From the NCBI GenBank assembly GCA_025455535.1, contig JALOMM010000062.1, positions 1 through 7,765 on the forward strand: a DNA stretch of 7,765 nt, read 5' to 3'. This DNA is from Bacteroidales bacterium (lineage in GTDB: Bacteria; Bacteroidota; Bacteroidia; Bacteroidales; VadinHA17). Each line of letters starts with the position of its first letter. The first letter of the stretch is position 1. Below the pieces are notes generated by a model, which saw only the letters and a list, made by a program, of their open reading frames with translations, had not been told where the DNA came from and searched no databases. Shown here piece by piece: positions 1 through 6,987 of this stretch. Position numbers and translations under genes: made by a program.

Positions 1-1
1 C

Positions 2-1450
2 AACTACATGGACCGCCAGGTGCTGTCGCTGACATGGAAGGACTTCATTGCACCTGAATTTCACTGGACCAATAATGATTACGGAACAATCACCGGTCTC
101 TTCTCAATCTTCTACGCTGTATGTCTCCTTTTCGCAGGGCGGTTTGTCGACTGGATAGACACCAAAAAGGGATTTCTCTGGGCCATAGGCATCTGGTCGG
201 CAGGCGCCGTCCTGCACGCCTTCTGCGGTATAGCTACCTCTGGCATAGTCGCCGGCAAGTGGTTTGTAGGCTTCGAAGAGGCACGGAAGATCATAGGCAC
301 GGTAGATGATATCGGCATGGTGACCTCCGTCAGCGTTACACTGTTCATCTTCGCGCGCTTCGTTCTTGCTCTGGGCGAGGCGGGGAACTTCCCGGCAGCC
401 ATCAAGACCACAGCTGAATTCTTCCCGAAAAAAGACAGGGCGTTCTCAACAAGCATATTCAACTCCGGCGCACAGGTCGGAGCCCTCATCGCCCCCATCT
501 CAATTCCGGTTATAGCGGCAAAATACGGATGGGAGATGGCATTCATTGTCATCGGTGCCATCGGTTTCGTCTGGATGGGATTCTGGATCTTCATGTATAA
601 AAAACCACATGTTCATCCACTGGTGAATAAGGCCGAACTAGATTATATCAACCAGGATACGATTGCTGAGACAAAGGCAAATAACAATGTAGAGAAGATT
701 GAGAAAAAGATGTCATTCAGGCAATGTTTCAGGTACAAACAGACCTGGGCATTTGCTTTCGGCAAATTCATGACTGACGGAGTATGGTGGTTCTACCTCT
801 TCTGGACCCCTGCCTACCTGAGTGATGTTTACGGACTCACATCTGATACAAATATGGCCAAACTGCTGATATTTGTACTTTATGCCATCGTCATGCTGTC
901 AATCATCGGGGGCTGGCTTCCCAGGTATTTCGTTGACAAACTGGGGATGAACCCATATTCAGGACGAATGCGAGCCATGCTGATCTTTGCATTCTTCCCG
1001 CTGCTGGCCCTGCTTGCACAGCCGCTGGCACATTTCTCATACTGGTTCCCGGTTATAATCATAGGGATAGCAGGAGCCGCCCACCAGGCGTGGTCAGCCA
1101 ACCTCTTCTCCACCATCGGCGACATGTTCCCGAAATCGGCTGTGGCAACCATCACCGGTATCGGTGGAATGGCAGGGGGGATTGGAGCGTTCCTTATCAA
1201 TAAAGGATCCGGAGTGCTGTTTGACTTTTCCGCCGGAACAACCATGGTCGCAGGCAAGGTGAGCGTGATGACCAAGGAGCTTCTTGCGGCAGGTTCCCAG
1301 TATGTCACCGGACCTATGAAGTTCTTCGGATTCGAAGGAATAAGGGCCGGATATTTTATCATATTCTGCATTTGCGCAGTAGCCTACCTGATAGGGTGGG
1401 TGGTAATGAAGATGCTCGTGCCAAAATATAAACCAATCGTAGTTAATTAG
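2..1450 (+). CDS. MFS sugar-acid (hexuronate) transporter, ExuT-like, 5'-truncated
   Basis: This is an inner-membrane major facilitator protein, probably a proton-coupled importer of hexuronates or related sugar acids. The window opens inside the gene: the first in-frame codons read N-Y-M-D-R-Q, the end of the first membrane helix in the ExuT/anion:cation symporter family. The ATG at 8 is therefore not the true start, and roughly 20-30 residues lie upstream. Counting that Met as 1, visible features are the TM2-3 motif GRFVDWIDTKKG (44-55), the family signature LGEAGNFPAAIK (122-133) followed by a conserved E-F-F-P and N-S-G segment, a charged cytoplasmic loop at about 198-245, and a last helix near 448-470. 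Two loops, about 78-110 and 410-446, are longer than in E. coli ExuT, and both should face the periplasm. The oxidoreductase gene starts 14 bases downstream. The family call is firm; the exact substrate (glucuronate, galacturonate, gluconate or galactonate) is inferred. Confidence 0.85.
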   Translation, partial: NYMDRQVLSLTWKDFIAPEFHWTNNDYGTITGLFSIFYAVCLLFAGRFVDWIDTKKGFLWAIGIWSAGAVLHAFCGIATSGIVAGKWFVGFEEARKIIGTVDDIGMVTSVSVTLFIFARFVLALGEAGNFPAAIKTTAEFFPKKDRAFSTSIFNSGAQVGALIAPISIPVIAAKYGWEMAFIVIGAIGFVWMGFWIFMYKKPHVHPLVNKAELDYINQDTIAETKANNNVEKIEKKMSFRQCFRYKQTWAFAFGKFMTDGVWWFYLFWTPAYLSDVYGLTSDTNMAKLLIFVLYAIVMLSIIGGWLPRYFVDKLGMNPYSGRMRAMLIFAFFPLLALLAQPLAHFSYWFPVIIIGIAGAAHQAWSANLFSTIGDMFPKSAVATITGIGGMAGGIGAFLINKGSGVLFDFSAGTTMVAGKVSVMTKELLAAGSQYVTGPMKFFGFEGIRAGYFIIFCICAVAYLIGWVVMKMLVPKYKPIVVN

Positions 1451-1454
1451 AAAC

Positions 1455-1459
1455 AGGAG
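1455..1459 (+). promoter_or_regulatory. Shine-Dalgarno-like site before the SDR oxidoreductase
   Basis: AGGAG lies 5 bases before the ATG at 1465, inside the 14-base spacer after the transporter stop. It supports that start codon. It is notable because the other intergenic leaders here have no such purine core and are simply A-rich, as is usual in Bacteroidota. Confidence 0.5.
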
Positions 1460-1464
1460 ACTAA

Positions 1465-2310
1465 ATGAATGATTTCAACGACCTCAAAGGTAAAGTAGCC
1501 GTCATAACCGGCGGCAGCGGGGTGATAGGACAGGCACTGGTGAAGGGCTTATGCACCGCAGGTGTGAAGGTGGTGATCCTGGATGTCAATCCTGCCAGAG
1601 GTGCAGAGACAGCCGCAGAGTTCGCCAGAAGACCCGACTGCGGAAGCGCAACCGGAATAGGTGCCGATGTGACCGACAGGGAGTCGCTGCTGAAAGCCCG
1701 CGAAGAGATAAGATCGAAGTTCGGAACTATAGATATCCTAATCAATTGCGCAGGGGGAAACAAGGCAACAGCCACCACCAGGAAGGAGAGGATCATCGCG
1801 GGGGATAATGACCTTGAAGGCACCTTCTTCAGCCTCGACATAAACGGCTTTGACGGTGTCTTCGACCTTAATTTCAAGGGGACAGTGCTGCCTACAATGA
1901 TACTCAGTGAGGACATGGTTAGAAAGGGAAAAGGCAACATACTGAATATCTCTTCGATGAATGCCTTCAGGCCTCTGACAAAAATACCGGCCTACTCGGC
2001 GGCCAAGGCAGCGATAAACAACTTCACACAGTGGCTGGCCGTTCACTTCGCTCCGGCAGGTGTGAGAGTAAATGCAATAGCCCCCGGCTTTCTTCTTACA
2101 AGCCAGAACCGCTTCCTTCTCACAGATGAGCAGACAGGCGAAATGACACAACGGGGTGCGAAGATAATCGCGGCGACGCCGATGGGCAGGTATGCTGAAC
2201 CCGAAGAGCTGGTGGGGACCATGCTGTACCTTCTCTCGGATACCTCATCATTCGTTACCGGAGCAGTGATACCTGTCGACGGCGGCTTCAGTGCCTACAG
2301 CGGTGTCTAG
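1465..2310 (+). CDS. uxuB: SDR-family D-mannonate oxidoreductase (fructuronate reductase), UxuB/YjmF type
   Basis: A cytosolic 281-residue short-chain dehydrogenase that most likely interconverts D-fructuronate and D-mannonate with NAD(H), a central step of glucuronate breakdown. The nucleotide motif TGGSGVIG (15-22) has the variant glycine pattern usual in this subfamily. D40 at the end of the second strand favours NAD over NADP. Other landmarks are NCAG (94-97) and catalytic N136, S164, Y177 and K181 with the normal 13-residue Ser-Tyr spacing. Subfamily marks, recalled from Bacillus YjmF/UxuB, are the segment SSMNAFRPLTKIPAYS (163-178), the phrase FTQWLAVHF (187-195) and the C-terminal end IPVDGGFSAYSGV (269-281). 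A loop at about 98-130 is longer than in generic SDRs. It follows the transporter by 14 bases, so uptake and reduction are probably co-transcribed. A related sugar-acid dehydrogenase is the alternative, but the match to the mannonate subgroup is strong. Confidence 0.87.
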   Translation: MNDFNDLKGKVAVITGGSGVIGQALVKGLCTAGVKVVILDVNPARGAETAAEFARRPDCGSATGIGADVTDRESLLKAREEIRSKFGTIDILINCAGGNKATATTRKERIIAGDNDLEGTFFSLDINGFDGVFDLNFKGTVLPTMILSEDMVRKGKGNILNISSMNAFRPLTKIPAYSAAKAAINNFTQWLAVHFAPAGVRVNAIAPGFLLTSQNRFLLTDEQTGEMTQRGAKIIAATPMGRYAEPEELVGTMLYLLSDTSSFVTGAVIPVDGGFSAYSGV

Positions 2311-2352
2311 TGCTGCAAACCATTAATAACCAGTTAGTTCTTCAAAGAAAAT

Positions 2353-3633
2353 ATGAAACGTAATGTAATAGTGGCGCAGTCCGGAGGCCCCTCCCCTGTC
2401 ATCAACAACACACTCAGGGGTATAATCGATGCATGCAAGAGTTATCCTGACACTTTCGGCAAGATTTGCGGCGGATGGCATGGCATTGAAGGGGTGCTGA
2501 AGGAGGAGCTGCTTGACCTTTCAGCACAGGAAGAGGACGAGATAGGCCTGCTGCGGACCACACCGGCAGCCGGAAGCATAGGGACCTGCAGGTACAAGCT
2601 GAAAGATAATCAGCTGCTCGATTTTGACCGCATAGCCGAGGTCTTCAGGGCACATGATATCGGATATTTCTTTTATATCGGAGGCAACGACTCGCAGCAT
2701 ACTGCCATGAAGGTAAGCACCCTATGCAGCAGCAAGGGTCTCGACGTGATTGCCGTCGGCGTCCCCAAGACAATTGACAATGACGTGGGTGACAGCGAGT
2801 TCCGGCTCATAGACCATACTCCAGGTTATGGCTCGGTGGCACGCTACTGGGCATACATGATACAGAACGCCAACGAGGAGAACGCCGGCTCCTCTCCTGC
2901 CGACCCGGTGCTGGTGATGCAGGCCATGGGGAGGAAGATAGGATACATACCTGCCGCAGCAAGACTGGGAGACCCTCACCGCGAGATGCCTCTTCAGATT
3001 TATATGACTGAGTCGGGCGTGACCATGGAGGAGATTGCCGACAACGTCAACGACCAGGTAGCAAGGGACGGCAGATGCATGGTGGTGGTTAGTGAAGGAC
3101 TGAGTGTCGGCGACATCGGTGAGAAGAAAGACTCATTCGGTCATACACAGTTCGGCTCAAGCCAGCTCACAGTGCAACAGGCAGTGGTGAATTATCTCAA
3201 CTCAAAAGGGATCAGGGCTGCCGGCTCAGCAAGAGGCCAGGTGCCGGGGACAGATCAGCGCCATAACATGATATATGCCTCGGTCACTGACCTTGATGAA
3301 GCCTACAATGTTGGATGCAAAGCCGTTGAGATAGCGATGCATGACGGTAACGGATGGATGGCCACAATACTGCGCAATGAAGGGCCGGTCTACAGTGTAA
3401 GGTATGACAAGGTGCCTCTTGAGAAGGTGGCGCTGTCAGAAAGGACATTCCCTGTCGAATGGCTTGCCCCGTCACGGTTTGACGTCACTGACGAGTTTGT
3501 CAGGTACGCCCGTCCGCTCATAGGCGAAGACTGGGTAAGCATCCCTGTCATTAACGGCATCCAGCGCTTTGCCAGGCTGAAGCCTCTCTTCGCAACAAAA
3601 AAACTGCCCGACTACAAACTTCAGGGGAAATAA
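2353..3633 (+). CDS. pfp: 6-phosphofructokinase, pyrophosphate-dependent type
   Basis: A 426-residue cytosolic phosphofructokinase-family enzyme that phosphorylates fructose-6-phosphate at C1. The phosphoryl donor is likely pyrophosphate, which makes the step reversible. The N-terminal phosphate-binding segment is QSGGPSPVINN (9-19). The donor site reads GGNDS (110-114). The Asp at its fourth position (D113) is the residue linked to PPi use, where ATP enzymes have Gly. The third position is Asn (N112) rather than the usual metal-binding Asp. PKTIDND (138-144) carries the catalytic Asp and the Lys typical of PPi enzymes; MGR (192-194) contacts the sugar phosphate. The length exceeds that of bacterial ATP-PfkA (about 320) and suits the longer PPi group. 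The gene sits 42 bases after the oxidoreductase with an A-rich leader and no Shine-Dalgarno site. Sedoheptulose-7-phosphate is a possible second substrate. Family is certain; donor choice is inferred from motifs. Confidence 0.85.
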   Translation: MKRNVIVAQSGGPSPVINNTLRGIIDACKSYPDTFGKICGGWHGIEGVLKEELLDLSAQEEDEIGLLRTTPAAGSIGTCRYKLKDNQLLDFDRIAEVFRAHDIGYFFYIGGNDSQHTAMKVSTLCSSKGLDVIAVGVPKTIDNDVGDSEFRLIDHTPGYGSVARYWAYMIQNANEENAGSSPADPVLVMQAMGRKIGYIPAAARLGDPHREMPLQIYMTESGVTMEEIADNVNDQVARDGRCMVVVSEGLSVGDIGEKKDSFGHTQFGSSQLTVQQAVVNYLNSKGIRAAGSARGQVPGTDQRHNMIYASVTDLDEAYNVGCKAVEIAMHDGNGWMATILRNEGPVYSVRYDKVPLEKVALSERTFPVEWLAPSRFDVTDEFVRYARPLIGEDWVSIPVINGIQRFARLKPLFATKKLPDYKLQGK

Positions 3634-3671
3634 AATTCAAAATTCAAAAATTCAACAACTCATTAATTCAA
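3634..3671 (+). repeat. Four AATTCAA direct repeats in an AT-rich spacer
   Basis: The 51-base gap between the phosphofructokinase stop and the HAD start holds AATTCAA at 3634-3640, 3641-3647, 3649-3655 and 3665-3671, with start-to-start steps of 7, 8 and 16 bases. The stretch is much richer in A and T than the flanking genes. No hairpin or Bacteroidota promoter motif (TTTG, then TAnnTTTG) is visible. It may be a simple-sequence spacer, bent DNA or a regulator site; the sequence alone does not say which. Confidence 0.6.
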
Positions 3672-3684
3672 TAATTAGAAAAAT

Positions 3685-4554
3685 ATGAATCTGCTAGAGG
3701 AACTGAAGCCGCAGAAAGATTTTTTTATCGGGATAGACTCTGACGGTTGTGTATTCGATACGATGGAAGTAAAGCAGAAAGAGTTCTTTATTCCCAATGC
3801 CGTGAAGCATTTCGAGCTGTTTGCCATATCTAAATATGTGCGGGAGACATGGGAATTCGTTAACCTTTACTCGACGACGAGGGGGATAAACCGATTCCCG
3901 GCACTGGTAAAGGTGATAGACATGCTTGCTCAGCGGCCTGAGATTGCGGAGCTTGGTTTCAAACTGCCCGACATGGATCCGCTGAGAGAATGGATAAGGA
4001 AGGAGACGAAGCTTGGCAATCCGGCATTTAAGGAATATGTAAAAAACAATCCTCACCCTGCCCTGGAGCCGGTTCTGAAATGGACGCTGGCTGTCAATGA
4101 AGACATAGGAAAGTGGCTTAAGGAGACTCCCCCCTTCCCCTATGCAAGGAAGTCTATTGAACGGCTCAGCACCCTCGCTGACGCCATCGTGGTCTCGCAG
4201 ACACCGCATGAAGCCCTGGCAAGGGAATGGGAAGAGCATTCGATAGACCGTTATGTACGGGCTATTGCCGGGCAGGAACTGGGGACCAAGACAGAGCACA
4301 TTACAATGGCCGCCAAAGGAAAGTATCCTGACGACAGGATACTCATGATCGGTGACGCACCGGGCGACTTCAGGGCTGCACATGACAACGGAGCACTCTT
4401 CTTCCCCGTTGTGCCGGGTCATGAAAACAGGTCATGGAGGCTCTTCTATGAAGAGGCTCTCGACAAATTCATCTCGGGTAATTACAGGGGTGAATACCAG
4501 CAGCGACTGGTCAGTGAGTTTGAGAAGTCGCTTCCCGACAAACCATCGTGGTAA
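3685..4554 (+). CDS. HAD-superfamily hydrolase (phosphatase), substrate unknown
   Basis: A 289-residue soluble HAD hydrolase, probably a phosphatase for a small sugar or sugar-acid phosphate. Motif I is GIDSDGCVFDT (16-26), with nucleophile D18 and acid/base D20. Motif II is the Ser in VVSQTPH (S171). The motif III lysine is K202 or K211. Motif IV is MIGDAPGD (221-228), whose D224 and D228 would bind magnesium. About 150 residues separate motifs I and II, which implies a large C1-type cap; it is rich in aromatic and charged residues and should set the substrate. No signal peptide is seen. The ATG at 3685 is preceded by an A-rich leader and puts motif I at the normal distance from the N-terminus. 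The LarA-family gene follows after 13 bases, so the two are likely co-translated. HAD membership is clear; the substrate is not. Candidates from context are sugar-acid phosphates or 4-phosphoerythronate. Confidence 0.85.
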   Translation: MNLLEELKPQKDFFIGIDSDGCVFDTMEVKQKEFFIPNAVKHFELFAISKYVRETWEFVNLYSTTRGINRFPALVKVIDMLAQRPEIAELGFKLPDMDPLREWIRKETKLGNPAFKEYVKNNPHPALEPVLKWTLAVNEDIGKWLKETPPFPYARKSIERLSTLADAIVVSQTPHEALAREWEEHSIDRYVRAIAGQELGTKTEHITMAAKGKYPDDRILMIGDAPGDFRAAHDNGALFFPVVPGHENRSWRLFYEEALDKFISGNYRGEYQQRLVSEFEKSLPDKPSW

Positions 4555-4567
4555 AAAGTTCAAGCAG

Positions 4568-5830
4568 ATGATATATTTTGCAAAGGGCAGTCCTGAAACC
4601 GATCTGAAAGCTGAGGATATCAGCGAAGCGCTTGACACAGCCATGAGATTCCTAACTGACAGGAAGAGTATCCTCGTGATCCCGCCTGACATAACCCGTG
4701 CCCACTCAGGGGCAGGGCTTATAACAGAAGTGCTCCATAAACAGACGGGTGAAAGGATCAGGGACATCCTCCCCGCTCTTGGCACTCACCTGCCGATGGA
4801 GGCGAAAGAGATTTCGAAGATGTACGGCACTGTGCCGGTAACCCTCTTCAGGGAGCACCGCTGGAGGACAGACATTGACGAGATAGGCAGGGTTCCCTCC
4901 TCACTCATCAGGGAGGTGACAGCCGGCAGGCTTGACTTCGACTACCCTGTGCAGGTAAACAGGCTGCTGACATCGGGGAAACACGACCTGATAATCTCTG
5001 TCGGGCAGGTCGTGCCGCACGAGGTGACAGGGATGGCCAACTATAATAAAAACGTCTTTGTGGGATGCGGTGGCAGCGAAGCAATCAACAAGAGTCACTT
5101 CATAGGCGCGGTGCATGGAATTGAAAATATCCTTGGCACCGTTGACAACCCGGTAAGGGCGGTGCTTAACAAAGCCTCAGAGATAGCCGCACCGGTGCTG
5201 CCGCTGATATACATGCTCTCAGTCGTCAGTCCTGACAGTAACGATGATATCAAAATGCGCGGTTTATACATCGGCGATGATATTGAATGCTTCAGGCTGG
5301 CATCGGACCTGTCGTACAAGGTCAACTTCACGGCGATAGACAAAAGGCTGAAAAAAGTAGTTGTGTGGCTTGATCTTGAAGAGTTCAAGAGCACCTGGCT
5401 GGGCAACAAGAGCATATACCGCACCCGCATGGCCATTGCCGACGGAGGAGAACTGGTTGTGCTTGCCCCCGGAGTAAGGACATTTGGCGAGGACCCTGTA
5501 ATAGACAGCCTGATAAGGAAATACGGTTACCGGACCACTCCGGAGATCCTATCATACGTCGAAAGAAACAGTGACCTGAAGGCCAACCTGAGTGCTGCCG
5601 CCCATCTGATACACGGATCGCCGGAGAACAGGTTCACAGTGACCTACGCAACTCCGCATCTGACCTCCTCAGAAGTGGAAGGGGTGGGTTACCGGTACGG
5701 GAGGCTCGAAGAGCTCATGAGGAAATATGACCCTCAACGGCTGAAGAGCGGGTACAACACCACCGCTGACGGCGAGGAGATATATTTCATTTCAAATCCT
5801 GCAACAGGTCTCTGGAGAGCGAAAGAGTGA
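4568..5830 (+). CDS. LarA-family nickel-pincer-nucleotide racemase/epimerase, likely acting on a sugar acid
   Basis: A 420-residue homologue of lactate racemase LarA, whose family inverts the alpha-carbon of 2-hydroxy acids by hydride transfer through a nickel-pincer nucleotide. Key residues align in order: DITR (41-44; R44 matches LarA R75), GTHLPM (72-77; H74 matches H108), VPH (H151 matches H174), K161 ten residues later (matches K184, the covalent cofactor lysine) and H177 (matches H200). The 10- and 26-residue offsets from H151 equal those in L. plantarum LarA. The substrate segment differs: LarA has Y-Q-A-V-K where this protein has W277-L-G-N-K281, so lactate is an unlikely substrate. 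The start at 4568 gives MIYFAKG, the normal family length and a 13-base gap; an in-frame ATG at 4352 would add 72 residues that merely overlap the HAD gene. Known family members include malate racemase and D-gluconate 2-epimerase; the latter fits beside a mannonate enzyme. The cofactor genes larB, larC and larE are not in view. Confidence 0.85.
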   Translation: MIYFAKGSPETDLKAEDISEALDTAMRFLTDRKSILVIPPDITRAHSGAGLITEVLHKQTGERIRDILPALGTHLPMEAKEISKMYGTVPVTLFREHRWRTDIDEIGRVPSSLIREVTAGRLDFDYPVQVNRLLTSGKHDLIISVGQVVPHEVTGMANYNKNVFVGCGGSEAINKSHFIGAVHGIENILGTVDNPVRAVLNKASEIAAPVLPLIYMLSVVSPDSNDDIKMRGLYIGDDIECFRLASDLSYKVNFTAIDKRLKKVVVWLDLEEFKSTWLGNKSIYRTRMAIADGGELVVLAPGVRTFGEDPVIDSLIRKYGYRTTPEILSYVERNSDLKANLSAAAHLIHGSPENRFTVTYATPHLTSSEVEGVGYRYGRLEELMRKYDPQRLKSGYNTTADGEEIYFISNPATGLWRAKE

Positions 5831-5834
5831 ACTG

Positions 5835-6965
5835 ATGAAGATAGTCATTGACGGGAATATCCCTTTTATCAGGGGGGCTTTCGAGCCCTGGGCTGACGTT
5901 GTCTATGCCCCCGGCAGCGCCATTGACAGCAACATGGTTGCAGATGCAGACGCTCTCATTGTCAGGACGCGGACGAAGTGCGACAGCCAGTTGCTGCGGG
6001 GGAGCCGGGTAAGGATCGTTGCGTCGGCTACCATTGGTTATGACCATATCGACACCGTATGGCTGGGGTCGGTAGGGATAAAATGGACCAATGCCCCCGG
6101 CTGCAACTCCGGATCAGTGATGCAGTATGTCACCGCCTCTCTCTTTCATCTTGCACAACACCATTCGCTTGACCTCCGCTCTCTCACAATTGGTGTGGTT
6201 GGCGTTGGCAATGTGGGATCAAAGGTTGCTCATGCCGCCAGGGCATTGGGCATGACGGTTCTCCGGAATGATCCACCGCGGAAGCGACGCGAAGGATTAA
6301 AGGAGTTCATACCCCTTGATACTCTGCTGGAAAAATCAGATATCGTGACACTTCATGTGCCGCTGACAACGGAAGGGCATGACAAAACGCATTATCTTAT
6401 CAACCGGGAAAACCTGCAGGCGCTGAAGAGAGACTGCATCGTGATAAATACGTCGAGGGGAGAGGTGGTTGACAACATCGCACTGCGCAAGGCCCTCGCG
6501 GCAGGTACGCTGGGAGGGGCCGTCCTTGATGTGTGGGAGGGTGAGCCGGTAGCGGATAAGAGGCTGATAAAACTGGCCGATATTGCCACTCCGCATATTG
6601 CAGGTTACTCTGTTGACGGAAAGGCCAACGGGACGGTAACGGTTGTCAGGGAGACAGCCTCACACCTCGGGATCCCTCTTGCCGGCTGGGAGCCTGACTC
6701 CCTCCCCATGCCTGACCAGCCGGTCATCGGGCTCGATCTTCATTCACCGATGAACACACCTCTGAACCTTGCAGCCATGGCTGTGCGACATACCTATCCG
6801 ATAGCCGAGGATGACCGTCTTTTCCGTGCCGAACCCGACAGATTCGAGCATCTGCGTGATAACTACCGGCAAAGGAGAGAGTTCAGCTCATTTCTGGTCA
6901 ATGTCAAAGATGCCGAAACGCGTACTATCGTTCAGGGTCTGGGTTTCAAAATAAATAATGATTAG
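5835..6965 (+). CDS. pdxB: 4-phosphoerythronate dehydrogenase PdxB
   Basis: A 376-residue cytosolic D-2-hydroxyacid dehydrogenase that oxidises 4-phospho-D-erythronate to 2-oxo-3-hydroxy-4-phosphobutanoate, the second step of the DXP-dependent pyridoxal phosphate route. E. coli PdxB is nearly the same length. The substrate-domain phrase GCNSGSV (89-95) is typical of PdxB. The nucleotide fold shows GVGNVG (123-128) with D146 at the end of the next strand, favouring NAD. Catalytic residues fall at R208 (NTSRGE), E237 (WEGEP) and H254 (PHIAGYS), the same numbers as in E. coli. The C-terminal part from about 290 matches the PdxB dimerisation domain in position. It starts 4 bases after the LarA-family stop, so translation is probably coupled. 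Placement next to transketolase makes sense because both handle erythrose-4-phosphate-derived metabolites. The odd point is a B6 gene inside a sugar-acid block. A generic phosphoglycerate dehydrogenase is less likely given the C-terminal domain. Confidence 0.9.
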   Translation: MKIVIDGNIPFIRGAFEPWADVVYAPGSAIDSNMVADADALIVRTRTKCDSQLLRGSRVRIVASATIGYDHIDTVWLGSVGIKWTNAPGCNSGSVMQYVTASLFHLAQHHSLDLRSLTIGVVGVGNVGSKVAHAARALGMTVLRNDPPRKRREGLKEFIPLDTLLEKSDIVTLHVPLTTEGHDKTHYLINRENLQALKRDCIVINTSRGEVVDNIALRKALAAGTLGGAVLDVWEGEPVADKRLIKLADIATPHIAGYSVDGKANGTVTVVRETASHLGIPLAGWEPDSLPMPDQPVIGLDLHSPMNTPLNLAAMAVRHTYPIAEDDRLFRAEPDRFEHLRDNYRQRREFSSFLVNVKDAETRTIVQGLGFKINND

Positions 6966-6970
6966 TTTTG

Positions 6971-6987
6971 GTCTTTGTAAAAAAGAC
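6971..6987 (+). other. Small hairpin in the pdxB-transketolase spacer
   Basis: GTCTTT (6971-6976) pairs with AAAGAC (6982-6987) around a 5-base loop, extendable by two G-U pairs. The stem has only two G-C pairs and no T-run follows, so it does not look like a terminator. It ends 9 bases before the transketolase ATG and could at most affect initiation there, or be chance. Confidence 0.3.

Noticed and set aside
112..1371. Antisense open frames of about 160 codons opposite the transporter
   Set aside because: They are complements of membrane-helix codons, have no family resemblance and are fully contained in a well-supported gene.
1461..2151. Antisense open frames opposite the SDR gene
   Set aside because: No motif is seen, and the sense strand carries a complete catalytic SDR.
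2311..2352. Terminator or promoter between the SDR and phosphofructokinase genes
   Set aside because: The 42-base spacer shows no stem-loop and no recognisable promoter pair, only an A-rich leader before the ATG.
3694..4422. Long antisense open frame (242 codons) opposite the HAD gene
   Set aside because: It lies wholly inside a gene with clear HAD motifs, has no recognisable domain and is Cys/Arg-rich as expected for a shadow frame.
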